DNA of 5,271 nt from Nitratifractor sp. (GCA_015490055.1 WFYP01000147.1:1-5271), one strand, 5' to 3'; counted from the first letter of the stretch, positions 1 to 5,130 are shown. Notes: generated from the sequence alone by a model not told the origin. A program made the numbers and translations.

Positions 1-241
1 AGTCTACATTGCCTTTTGTATTTAACTTAATGCCATTACTAACTTTTGCATCTACATTTATGTACCCATATTTACTATCTAATTTTGTAATCTCAATTTT
101 TGGCTCTTTTATCTTTTTTGCCAAAGTCTTATTTACAATCGGTTTAATAATTGCATTGCTGCCTGTAGGTGTAAATAGTACCACAAATATGGCAATAAAA
201 ATTGCTAATATAGGTAATATAATATATAATATTTTTTTCAT
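1..241 (-). CDS. N-terminal part of a membrane-anchored AsmA/TamB-like protein (cut by window edge)
   Basis: This reading frame starts at an ATG (241-239) and runs open for 80 codons off the left edge, so the C-terminus is missing. A GGAG ribosome site lies 5 bases before the ATG (247-250). The product begins MKK, followed by one hydrophobic helix at about residues 4-23, then T-P-T-G-S-N and a lysine-rich stretch (I-I-K-P-I-V-N-K-T-L). After that comes an alternating polar/hydrophobic segment that looks like beta strands (K-I-E-I-T-K-L and I-N-V-D-A-K-V). A short inner-membrane anchor followed by this pattern resembles the start of AsmA/TamB-like proteins, which build a periplasmic beta-rich structure and act in envelope lipid or outer-membrane biogenesis. 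That family call is inference from pattern only. The frame follows the DUF309 gene after 34 bases and has its own promoter candidate, so it may be the last, semi-independent gene of the bioC operon. Confidence 0.75.
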   Translation of the reverse strand, partial: MKKILYIILPILAIFIAIFVVLFTPTGSNAIIKPIVNKTLAKKIKEPKIEITKLDSKYGYINVDAKVSNGIKLNTKGNVD

Positions 242-264
242 CAAAACTCCAAACTTTTAATATA

Positions 265-280
265 ATTATAGCACGCTATA
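265..280 (-). promoter_or_regulatory. Extended -10 promoter inside a palindrome, for the leftmost gene
   Basis: Read on the minus strand, TGC followed by TATAAT (273-265) is a full extended -10 element. It would start transcription near 258, about 17 bases before the ATG at 241. The same bases form a perfect inverted repeat, TATAGC-AC-GCTATA (267-280), which also contains the stop codon of the DUF309 gene (278-276). The palindrome could be an operator covering the -10 box, or chance in A+T-rich DNA. No -35 box is evident, as is usual for Campylobacterota promoters. Confidence 0.5.
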
Positions 281-569
281 GGTAGCTTTTTGCAAACTTT
301 TCTATAAAAATTCTTAACTCTTGAAATTCTATATCATATGCATCGATAAGTTGGCTAAATTTTAAATAAACTTGCCAAATTTTTTTGCTATTTTTTTCTC
401 TACCACGCTTTTTAAGCTCGAATGAAACTGCTGCATTTATAAAGCCTTTAACTATTAAAACCTCTTTAGTTTTATCTTTTCTTCTAGGAAACCAAAACTC
501 CTCTAATACCTCATGCGCTTCAAAAAATTTATGTTGCGTTATTAAGTTTTTATATTCATCTATTTTCAT
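276..569 (-). CDS. DUF309 family protein
   Basis: A 97-residue soluble protein with the signature of the DUF309 family: F-F-E-A-H-E-V-L-E-E-F-W at residues 15-26, with the conserved His19, Glu23 and Trp26, followed by a helix K-G-F-I-N-A-A-V-S-F at 41-50 that matches the family's second motif. The rest is helical and rich in lysine. The family's biochemical role is not established. The length is normal for a small stand-alone DUF309 protein. Its ATG (569-567) overlaps the TGA of the bioC-like gene (568-566) as ATGA. A good GGAG site (577-580) lies 7 bases upstream inside the bioC coding region, so the two are almost certainly cotranscribed and translationally coupled. There is no signal peptide or membrane helix. 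Confidence 0.88.
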   Translation of the reverse strand: MKIDEYKNLITQHKFFEAHEVLEEFWFPRRKDKTKEVLIVKGFINAAVSFELKKRGREKNSKKIWQVYLKFSQLIDAYDIEFQELRIFIEKFAKSYL

Positions 570-1270
570 TTGCTATCTCCAATTAAAAGTAGAGCTTCGA
601 ACTCTAAATAGTTTAATTTATACTCTTGTATAATTTTTTTTATCTCTTTATACTGCAAGCCAAATCCACCGCCACTTACCCCACTTTTTTTAATGTAGCG
701 TAACATATCTAAAGTGTTATTAAATTCAAGTTTAAAATTTAAATGTTCAATTTCTAGCTTTTTAAAGTTATTATTAAATGCATTCAATACACTCTCTTTA
801 GTATGTATAGGAGATTTTACTGAAACTATTTTATGTAAACTTTTGAATGTACCTGATGTAAAGATAAATAGTGCAGTTTTTGGAGCAATAGAGTTAATAT
901 ATTTAAAGGTTTTATTGATATCTTTAGCCCACTGCAAAGATGATGAAGATATTGCAATATCTATAGAAGAGTTACTATATAATCTTGCAAAAGAGTCTGA
1001 GTTGAAATCTGCAATTTGTAACTCTATGCTCTTATCTCTTGGGTGTAGTTTTAGCATATCTTCAGAAAAATCGACACCATAAAATTTATTAAAATTTATA
1101 TTGTTGTTTTTTAGTGTATTATAAACCCTGCCACTGCCACAACCTATATCTAAAATAGTGCCAATCTCTTTTGGTAGTTTATTTACTAAAAGTTCTGCAC
1201 CTTGCTGTTGAATTATGCTATATTTATAATAATTTTTGGCATTTTGGCTAAATTGTTCTTTTATTCGCAT
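566..1270 (-). CDS. bioC: BioC-like malonyl-ACP O-methyltransferase
   Basis: A 234-residue class I SAM-dependent methyltransferase. Motif I is I-L-D-I-G-C-G-S-G at residues 39-47, the acidic residue at the end of strand 2 is Asp67 (G-V-D-F-S), and A-D at 87-88 lies in the usual motif II/III area. Features pointing to BioC specifically are the N-terminal F-S-Q-N-A-K-N-Y-Y with a following S-I-I-Q-Q-Q (residues 7-23), the S-S-S-L-Q-W-A motif (109-115, matching the x-x-V-Q-W of E. coli BioC) and L-D-M-L-R-Y-I-K-K-S-G-V-S at 187-199 (compare A-M-R-S-L-K-G-I-G-A in E. coli). BioC methylates the free carboxyl of malonyl-ACP so that fatty acid synthesis can build the pimeloyl chain of biotin. No other bio gene is in the window, so substrate specificity is inferred from these motifs. 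The start codon has only a distant AGGA (1283-1286, 12 bases away). It is the first gene of a leftward operon with the DUF309 gene. Confidence 0.8.
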   Translation of the reverse strand: MRIKEQFSQNAKNYYKYSIIQQQGAELLVNKLPKEIGTILDIGCGSGRVYNTLKNNNINFNKFYGVDFSEDMLKLHPRDKSIELQIADFNSDSFARLYSNSSIDIAISSSSLQWAKDINKTFKYINSIAPKTALFIFTSGTFKSLHKIVSVKSPIHTKESVLNAFNNNFKKLEIEHLNFKLEFNNTLDMLRYIKKSGVSGGGFGLQYKEIKKIIQEYKLNYLEFEALLLIGDSK

Positions 1271-1296
1271 TCTAAAATTAGTTCCTAAAGCTTAAT

Positions 1297-1325
1297 TTGG
1301 ATATAATCGCGCCAATTATATCCAA
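1297..1325. promoter_or_regulatory. Overlapping divergent promoters in an 11-bp inverted repeat
   Basis: The gap between bioC (start 1270) and secG (start 1363) holds a perfect inverted repeat with arms TTGGATATAAT (1297-1307) and ATTATATCCAA (1315-1325) around a 7-base centre. Each arm carries a TATAAT: 1302-1307 on the plus strand, directed at secG, and 1320-1315 on the minus strand, directed at bioC. The predicted start points (about 1314 rightward and 1308 leftward) fall inside the repeat, so each transcript begins next to the other's -10 box. No -35 box is obvious on either side. This gives leaders of about 49 bases for secG and 38 for bioC. It may also be read as a single operator palindrome. 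Confidence 0.6.
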
Positions 1326-1362
1326 TTTTTTTGGGGTAAACTTTATATAACAGAGGAATATC

Positions 1363-1704
1363 ATGACATCAGCTCTATTTATCGTTCAGATAGTTTTGGC
1401 TATCTTAATAACAATCGCAGTACTTTTACAAAAGAGTTCAAGCATCGGTTTAGGTGCATATAGTGGAAGTAACGAATCACTTTTTGGAGCAAAGGGTCCA
1501 GCGGGATTTTTAACTAAAATTACTTTTTTATTAGCATTTTTATTTGTTGCTAATACTTTAACACTTGGGTATTTATACTCAAAAGATAGTAAATCTAGTG
1601 CGGTAGATACAGTAAAAACTATAGATAAAGTTATTCCTGCTCCAAAAACCACTAATGCACCATCTGCTCCTATAGCTAAAACTGATAAAAACTCTAGTAA
1701 ATAG
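1363..1704 (+). CDS. secG: Protein-export membrane protein SecG
   Basis: SecG is the small non-essential subunit of the SecYEG translocon in the inner membrane and helps SecA-driven preprotein export. The 113-residue product has the family layout: transmembrane helix 1 at about residues 3-22 ending in V-L-L-Q-K, a conserved cytoplasmic loop with S-S-S-I-G-L-G-A-Y-S-G-S and L-F-G-A-K-G-P-A-G-F-L (residues 25-50), and helix 2 at about 53-71. The remaining tail (73-113) is polar, rich in Lys, Ser, Ala and Pro, and probably disordered. Such a tail is variable in the family. An AGAGG site (1352-1356) precedes the ATG by 6 bases. The gene heads the secG-frr-pyrE cluster and is transcribed from the divergent promoter region shared with bioC. 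Confidence 0.95.
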   Translation: MTSALFIVQIVLAILITIAVLLQKSSSIGLGAYSGSNESLFGAKGPAGFLTKITFLLAFLFVANTLTLGYLYSKDSKSSAVDTVKTIDKVIPAPKTTNAPSAPIAKTDKNSSK

Positions 1705-1710
1705 TACCTA

Positions 1711-1729
1711 CAGCTACTAGTTGTGGCTG
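1711..1729 (+). other. Small hairpin after secG, no T tract
   Basis: CAGCTAC (1711-1717) pairs with GTGGCTG (1723-1729) across a 5-base loop, giving 7 pairs including one G-T wobble. It begins 7 bases after the secG stop codon. No run of T follows, so it is unlikely to be a strong intrinsic terminator. It could mark a transcript end or be chance. The rest of the secG-frr gap, apart from the frr promoter, shows nothing else. Confidence 0.3.
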
Positions 1730-1795
1730 GCACGACAGTAATAAATCTAATTAACATCATGCAATAAACTACTTCAAACCTAAATATAGTTAAAA

Positions 1796-1819
1796 TATAA
1801 TTAAATTTTTATCGAAGGA
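1796..1819 (+). promoter_or_regulatory. Promoter -10 box and ribosome site for frr
   Basis: TATAAT at 1796-1801 sits 26 bases before the frr ATG, which would give a start point near 1808 and a very short leader. GAAGGA (1814-1819) is a good ribosome site 7 bases before the ATG at 1827. There is no clear -35 box. The 122-base gap after secG fits frr-pyrE having a promoter of its own in addition to read-through from secG. Confidence 0.5.
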
Positions 1820-1826
1820 TTATAGT

Positions 1827-2384
1827 ATGTTAGAAGAGATATTTAACGAAACAGCAGACCATATGAAAAAGAGTATTGACTCTATGAAAAAAGAGTTTGC
1901 AACTCTTAGAACTGGTAAGGTTACAACATCTGTTATAGATCATATAAAAGTAGATTACTATGGAACTCCTACAGCACTTAACCAAGTTGCAAGTGTAACA
2001 AGTTTAGATGCTACAACAATAGCTATCTCTCCATGGGAGAAAAACTTACTGCCAGATATAGAAAAAGCAATTCAGCAAGCAAATATTGGAGTTAATCCAA
2101 ATAACGATGGTGATTTTATTAAGCTATTTTTCCCACCTATGACAGTTGAGCAGAGAGAACAAATTGTAAAACAAGCGAAATCTATGGCAGAGAAGGCAAA
2201 AGTTGCTGTTAGAAATGTTAGAAAAGATGCAAATAATAAAATTAAAAGATTAGAAAAAGATAAAGAGATTAGCGAAGATGAGTCTAAAAAAGCTCAAGAT
2301 AAGATTCAAAAGCTTACAGATGAGCATACAGCATTAATAGATGAGGCTTTAAAATCTAAAGAAGCCGACATTTTAAAAGTGTAA
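1827..2384 (+). CDS. frr: Ribosome recycling factor
   Basis: RRF works with EF-G after peptide release to split the 70S ribosome and free it from mRNA in the cytoplasm. The 185-residue length equals that of E. coli RRF, and the protein can be aligned over its full length. Domain I, the three-helix bundle, is made of residues 1-29 plus about 105-185. Domain II, the small beta domain, covers about 30-104. Visible family motifs are L-R-T-G-K (27-31), P-W-E-K (69-72), P-P-M-T-x-E-Q-R (103-110), V-R-N-V-R-K-D-A (128-135, including Arg132, which is important in the E. coli protein), and K-D-K-E-I-S-E-D at 144-151. The stop codon is followed after 3 bases by pyrE, so the two genes are cotranscribed. 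Confidence 0.98.
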   Translation: MLEEIFNETADHMKKSIDSMKKEFATLRTGKVTTSVIDHIKVDYYGTPTALNQVASVTSLDATTIAISPWEKNLLPDIEKAIQQANIGVNPNNDGDFIKLFFPPMTVEQREQIVKQAKSMAEKAKVAVRNVRKDANNKIKRLEKDKEISEDESKKAQDKIQKLTDEHTALIDEALKSKEADILKV

Positions 2385-2387
2385 ATT

Positions 2388-2996
2388 ATGAATATAGAAG
2401 AGATTTACAAAGACGCAGGAGCACTGCTAAGTGGGCATTTTATATTAAGTAGTGGCAACCATTCACCAAACTATCTACAGAGTGCAAAAGTTTTAGAAGA
2501 TACAAAAAGAGCTGAACTTTTAGCAACAGCTTTAGCAAAGCAAATTAAAGATGCTGGTGTAGAAGTAGATACAGTATGCGCACCTGCATTAGGTGGTGTA
2601 ATTGCCGGATATGAGCTTGCTAGAGCTTTAGGTGTACGCTCAATATTTGTAGAGCGTAAAGGTGGAGAGATGGAGCTAAGACGAGGTTTTGAGGTATCTA
2701 AAGATGAAAAGGTTCTAATTTGCGAAGATATAATTACAACTGGTGGCTCTGCATTAGAAGCTGCTAAAATTATTGAATCTTTAGGTGCAAATGTTGTAGC
2801 TTTTGCAGCACTTGCAAATAGAGGTTTTTGTAAAAGAGAAGGTACAGAGAATGCTCCAAAAGCAGAGTGTAAACTACCAACCGATAAACCACTATTTGCA
2901 CTTGCAGATTTTGAGTTTGAAATTTATGAGCCTAGCAACTGTCCATTATGTAAAGAGGGAAGCACTGCAATAAAACCAGGAAGTAGAGGTAATTAA
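2388..2996 (+). CDS. pyrE: Orotate phosphoribosyltransferase
   Basis: PyrE transfers the phosphoribosyl group of PRPP to orotate, giving OMP in de novo pyrimidine synthesis in the cytoplasm. The 202-residue protein shows G-H-F-I-L-S-S-G-N-H-S near the N-terminus (16-26), A-L-G-G-V-I-A-G at 67-74, the flexible-loop region F-V-E-R-K-G-G-E-M-E-L-R-R-G-F (87-101), and the PRPP-binding motif V-L-I-C-E-D-I-I-T-T-G-G-S at 109-121. It ends with N-C-P-L-C-K-E-G-S and K-P-G-S-R-G-N. This Cys-rich tail is typical of one PyrE subgroup and is absent from E. coli PyrE. The ATG lies 3 bases after the frr stop and lacks a clear ribosome site, so translation probably depends on coupling to frr. A terminator hairpin overlaps the last codons. 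Confidence 0.97.
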   Translation: MNIEEIYKDAGALLSGHFILSSGNHSPNYLQSAKVLEDTKRAELLATALAKQIKDAGVEVDTVCAPALGGVIAGYELARALGVRSIFVERKGGEMELRRGFEVSKDEKVLICEDIITTGGSALEAAKIIESLGANVVAFAALANRGFCKREGTENAPKAECKLPTDKPLFALADFEFEIYEPSNCPLCKEGSTAIKPGSRGN

Positions 2997-3009
2997 CTCT
3001 ACTCCTTTT
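2979..3009 (+). terminator. Intrinsic terminator wrapped around the pyrE stop codon
   Basis: GG plus AGTAGAG (2979-2988, with one bulged A at 2981) pairs with CTCTACT plus CC (2997-3005), giving a 7-bp perfect stem extended by two G-C pairs. The 8-base loop (2989-2996) ends with the pyrE stop codon TAA. TTTT follows at 3006-3009, and more T runs lie within the next 45 bases. The left arm encodes the last residues of PyrE. It would end the secG-frr-pyrE transcripts. Confidence 0.7.
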
Positions 3010-3062
3010 ACAATATTTTATACTTTTTTATTACCTTTTTTACACACTTATTTATTTTAACA

Positions 3063-3068
3063 TATAAT
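3063..3068 (+). promoter_or_regulatory. Promoter -10 box for the CAP-domain gene
   Basis: TATAAT at 3063-3068, in very A+T-rich DNA after the pyrE terminator, predicts a start near 3075 and a leader of about 65 bases before the ATG at 3140. No -35 hexamer is evident. Further A+T-rich -10-like words nearer the gene (around 3100-3120) are alternatives. Confidence 0.45.
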
Positions 3069-3139
3069 AAAATTATTTATCAACTCTCTTTAATAAATAT
3101 TAATATATGCTATCCTATATTAAAAATAAGGATATCTCT

Positions 3140-3736
3140 ATGCGTAAAATCTTATTATCTATCTCTTTCTTTGCACTAATTTTAAATAGTGGCTGTAGTA
3201 ACTCTACTTCTAATAGTACATTAAAAAAAAGTGTTCCAAATATTAGTAATGTGTCATCTATAGACTCTTATAGAGGTAAAATGCTATCTTATGTTAATCA
3301 AATTAGAACAAGAGGAGCAGTATGTGCTGCTCCAACTACACCTTTAGAGTGGAATAAAGTTTTAGAAAATGCAGCAAAATCTCATTCAATAGATATGGCT
3401 GAGAGTGGAGTGGTATCTCATGCTGGTTCTGGAAGTATATATGATCCTGCCAAGAGTGCTATAGGTATTGGTAGTACATTTATAGATAGAATAAAATACT
3501 TTGGTTATCCTGTAAAGCCAGGATTGCTTGTAGGTGAAAATTTAAGTAGAACTAATATTAAACTTACTAAGAGTGATAAATTAATGCCTAATTTTAAAAT
3601 GGCAATCCAAAATTTAATTAATGATAGACCACATTGCGAAATTATTATGAACCCTAGATTTAGTGATGTAGGTATGTATATAGTTAAAAAGGGTAATTAC
3701 TACTATTTTACAATGGAATTAGGAGAGAAACTATAA
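3140..3736 (+). CDS. CAP/SCP-domain (YkwD-like) putative lipoprotein
   Basis: I chose the ATG at 3140 over the in-frame ATG at 3107 because only 3140 has a ribosome site (AAGGA, 3128-3132, 7 bases away) and because the product then begins with a normal signal peptide, M-R-K followed by a hydrophobic core. Cys19 in L-N-S-G-C would be the lipidated residue, although Asn at -3 is a poor lipobox match. A Ser/Asn-rich linker (20-42) leads to a CAP domain at about 44-195. Its signs are W-N-K-V-L-E-N-A-A-K-S-H-S-I-D-M-A (71-87), V-S-H-A-G-S-G (92-98), G-Y-P plus G-E-N-L-S (122-136) and P-H-C-E-I-I-M-N-P-R-F-x-D-V-G-M-Y (164-180). The usual cavity residues His82 or His94, Glu133 and His165 are present. 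Cys62 and Cys166 could form a disulfide. CAP proteins of bacteria are exported, and most have no known activity. This gene stands alone, convergent with the repeat-lipoprotein gene. Confidence 0.9.
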   Translation: MRKILLSISFFALILNSGCSNSTSNSTLKKSVPNISNVSSIDSYRGKMLSYVNQIRTRGAVCAAPTTPLEWNKVLENAAKSHSIDMAESGVVSHAGSGSIYDPAKSAIGIGSTFIDRIKYFGYPVKPGLLVGENLSRTNIKLTKSDKLMPNFKMAIQNLINDRPHCEIIMNPRFSDVGMYIVKKGNYYYFTMELGEKL

Positions 3737-3783
3737 TCTCTTCTATGCTAAACAGATATTCTTAGTAACTGATAGAATTTTTT
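3721..3783 (+). terminator. Overlapping hairpins and T run at the end of the CAP gene
   Basis: Two structures compete here. The first, AGGAGAGA (3721-3728) with TCTCTTCT (3737-3744), is an 8-bp stem with one G-T wobble whose 8-base loop ends in the TAA stop codon. It has no T run after it. The second, TTCTAT (3741-3746) with ATAGAA (3772-3777), has an inner CTAA/TTAG stem and is followed by six T (3778-3783). It looks like a weak A-U-rich terminator. They share 3741-3744 and cannot both form. The second is the better terminator by position of the T run, but its stem is weak. Confidence 0.4.
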
Positions 3784-4095
3784 ATGATTTATCAACTTAA
3801 CTCTCTTATGTTCCTATACAGTAGATATCTTTTATAGCCACGATTCTAACTTCACAAAATACAATAAGTAAAAAGCTAAAAAATAGTTATTGCGTCACTC
3901 TCTCGAAAGTGTAAGTTTATGATTTCGAATGCCCAAAGATTCAAATATAACTTTTTTAGTAACTTCAGTTATTAATCAAAATTATGAATTAAGCTATGAT
4001 AAATAATGAGTAGTTTACTTTATTGAAAATATTTTTAGAGTATTAAATATTATAGTTAAGAAATAGTATAATGAAGTTATGTATAAGCAAGGATA
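3784..4095. other. Non-coding stretch between convergent genes; no gene seen
   Basis: Stops are frequent in all frames, and the longest starts give peptides of fewer than about 20 residues without ribosome sites. I see no tRNA-like or other recognisable RNA fold. The only possible signal is a plus-strand TATAAT at 4067-4072, which would fire through the hairpin at 4096-4115 into the 3' end of the convergent repeat gene. In DNA this A+T-rich such a word may be chance. Confidence 0.6.
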
Positions 4096-4115
4096 ATTCC
4101 TCCGTTAGGAGGAAT
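4096..4115 (-). terminator. Hairpin terminator candidate of the repeat-lipoprotein gene
   Basis: ATTCCTCC (4096-4103) and GGAGGAAT (4108-4115) form a perfect 8-bp stem with a 4-base loop, starting 10 bases beyond the stop codon of the minus-strand gene. It is the strongest hairpin in the intergenic region. On the minus strand it is followed by a mixed pyrimidine-rich stretch rather than a clean T run, and on the plus strand by no T run, so termination efficiency is uncertain. The position favours the minus-strand gene. Confidence 0.55.
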
Positions 4116-4125
4116 AACTTAAGTT

Positions 4126-4965
4126 CTAGTGAAGAACAGTTCTACAATTAACTGGTTGCCAAGTGTAGTATGCGTTAGATACTTTAACTCTTTTAGTTAC
4201 AGTAGTGTATCTAGGAGGAGTTTTTAAAGTAACTGTTCTTGCTGGCTCTACAACTTTTTTAACTCTTACAGTTTTATATTGTGCAGGAACTGGAATTTTT
4301 ACAGTTTCAGCAGGTTTAGCAAGCACTCTTTTTGTGATAGTTTTGTACTGTGCAGGAATAGGAATTCTTTTTGTTGTTGGAGGAGTAACCATTACTCTTT
4401 TAGTAACAGTTTTATATTTAGCGGGAACTCTTACAAGACAGTTTACACCTGTCACATGACCACCACCAACGATTGGAGTAGTAACACCACTTCCTCTTTT
4501 CCACTCAGTAGTAGCTGGAGATACTAAAATTCTCTCTGTTACAGTTTTGTATTTAGCTGGAACAGTAACTAATTTATAGCTAGCTGGCTTAACTAATACT
4601 CTCTCTGTTACAGTTTTATATACTGGTGGCTTACATACTAATTTATAACCAGGCTCTCTAACTAATTTTTTTTCAGTTGCATAACCATATTTAGCTGGGA
4701 TAACTTTTAATTTAGCTCCACCCTCATCTACAGTTACTTTTTCAGTTTTAGTAGCATATTTAGCTGGAATTAATACTTTAGCATAGCAGTGTCCTGGTTG
4801 TGCGTTAGGTGGATATAAACCTAAATCTGAAGGGTTAGCAGCCTTAACTACTTTTGTGTGTCCTGCACCCATTGCTGAACTAGCAGCAGCTTGTTGTGTA
4901 CATCCTGTAAATCCTAATGCTAATGCAGCTGCAGTAGCAATAATGATTCCTTTTTTTAAACTCAT
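4126..4965 (-). CDS. Putative lipoprotein made of eight 23-residue P-A-K-Y-K-T-V-T repeats
   Basis: I do not recognise a named gene. I chose the ATG at 4965 over the in-frame one at 5031 because AAGGAG (4971-4976) lies 5 bases upstream and the product then begins M-S-L-K-K plus a hydrophobic signal core. Cys22 in F-T-G-C is the likely lipid site, with an imperfect lipobox. After a short Ala-rich linker comes P-G-H-C-Y-A-K-V (57-64). Eight repeats follow, starting at residues 66, 89, 112, 135, 180, 203, 226 and 249, with the rough consensus (I/V)PA(K/Q)YKTVT(E/K)RVLV and a Pro-Ala further on. The spacing is exactly 23 except for a 22-residue Gly-rich insert after the fourth repeat. Both the insert and the C-terminal end carry a Trp followed by V-N-C. 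The protein is basic, and its alternating pattern suggests beta strands. From memory, similar repeats occur in OmpA-like and peptidoglycan-binding envelope proteins. Here they stand without such a domain, so a structural or cell-wall role is only inferred. Confidence 0.88.
   Translation of the reverse strand: MSLKKGIIIATAAALALGFTGCTQQAAASSAMGAGHTKVVKAANPSDLGLYPPNAQPGHCYAKVLIPAKYATKTEKVTVDEGGAKLKVIPAKYGYATEKKLVREPGYKLVCKPPVYKTVTERVLVKPASYKLVTVPAKYKTVTERILVSPATTEWKRGSGVTTPIVGGGHVTGVNCLVRVPAKYKTVTKRVMVTPPTTKRIPIPAQYKTITKRVLAKPAETVKIPVPAQYKTVRVKKVVEPARTVTLKTPPRYTTVTKRVKVSNAYYTWQPVNCRTVLH
4153..4770 (-). repeat. 69-bp coding tandem repeats, eight units in two blocks of four
   Basis: The units, in gene order, are 4770-4702, 4701-4633, 4632-4564, 4563-4495, then a 66-base insert (4494-4429), then 4428-4360, 4359-4291, 4290-4222 and 4221-4153. 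The best-conserved core, seen on the plus strand, is TAACAGTTTTATATTTAGC (4404-4422) and its near copies, encoding K-Y-K-T-V-T. Units 3 to 6 are most alike; units 1, 2 and 8 have diverged most. The DNA copies are degenerate enough to suggest old duplication with purifying selection on the protein, rather than recent slippage. Confidence 0.85.
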
Positions 4966-5124
4966 GTCTTCTCCTTGTTTGTTTAATCTATTTGCGTGTG
5001 CAAAAAGATTGTGTTTTATCATATTTAGCATAATGCCTGATAATCCACAACTAAATATTTCAAATAACTATTTAATTGTGAATTATTGGACATTCTGCAC
5101 CTTAAAACTATATTACTATTGCAA
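4966..5124 (-). promoter_or_regulatory. Leader of the repeat-lipoprotein gene with a near -10 candidate
   Basis: On the minus strand TATGAT (5023-5018) is a five-of-six match to the -10 box and would give a leader of about 45 bases. A small hairpin, TTTGC-4-GCAAA (4991-5004), lies between it and the ribosome site at 4971-4976. No other gene is seen in this stretch. Peptide-coding starts here on the plus strand are only the reverse of the lipoprotein signal sequence. Confidence 0.3.
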
Positions 5125-5130
5125 ATTATA
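5125..5130 (-). promoter_or_regulatory. Perfect TATAAT upstream of the repeat-lipoprotein gene
   Basis: TATAAT reads at 5130-5125 on the minus strand, predicting a start near 5118 and a leader of about 150 bases. It abuts the inverted repeat at 5129-5162, which covers the region a regulator would bind next to the -10 box. There is no -35 match at the expected distance. I rate this the most likely main promoter, ahead of the closer TATGAT and the distal site. Confidence 0.45.

Noticed and set aside
9..260. Plus-strand 83-residue hydrophobic reading frame
   Set aside because: It is the reverse of the minus-strand gene at 1-241, which has a ribosome site, signal-anchor start and promoter; the plus frame has no ribosome site and its hydrophobic look comes from the opposite strand.
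385..1082. Plus-strand frames of 82 and 122 residues (385-633, 714-1082)
   Set aside because: They lie opposite the DUF309 and bioC-like genes, have no ribosome sites and match no family I know.
1386..1760. Minus-strand frame of 124 residues over secG
   Set aside because: It is antisense to a clear secG and has no supporting motifs.
3107..3139. Longer N-terminus for the CAP protein starting at 3107
   Set aside because: No ribosome site, and it puts charged residues before an otherwise normal signal peptide; the ATG at 3140 has AAGGA upstream.
3784..3837. 17-codon frame starting at 3784
   Set aside because: Too short, no ribosome site, and no sign of conservation that can be judged from one sequence.
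3784..4095. tRNA, small RNA or decayed gene in the convergent gap
   Set aside because: No cloverleaf, no homologous-looking fragment and only very short frames without ribosome sites.
4205..4527. Two plus-strand frames with Cys- and Ser-rich repeats
   Set aside because: The apparent repeats are the 69-bp units of the minus-strand lipoprotein gene read backwards in other frames.
4153..4770. CRISPR array or other non-coding repeat array
   Set aside because: The period is uniform with no unique spacers, the repeats are degenerate, and they keep one open frame with a conserved protein motif.
4966..5031. Longer N-terminus for the repeat lipoprotein starting at 5031
   Set aside because: No ribosome site precedes that ATG, and the extra 22 residues would bury the signal peptide; the ATG at 4965 has AAGGAG at the right distance.
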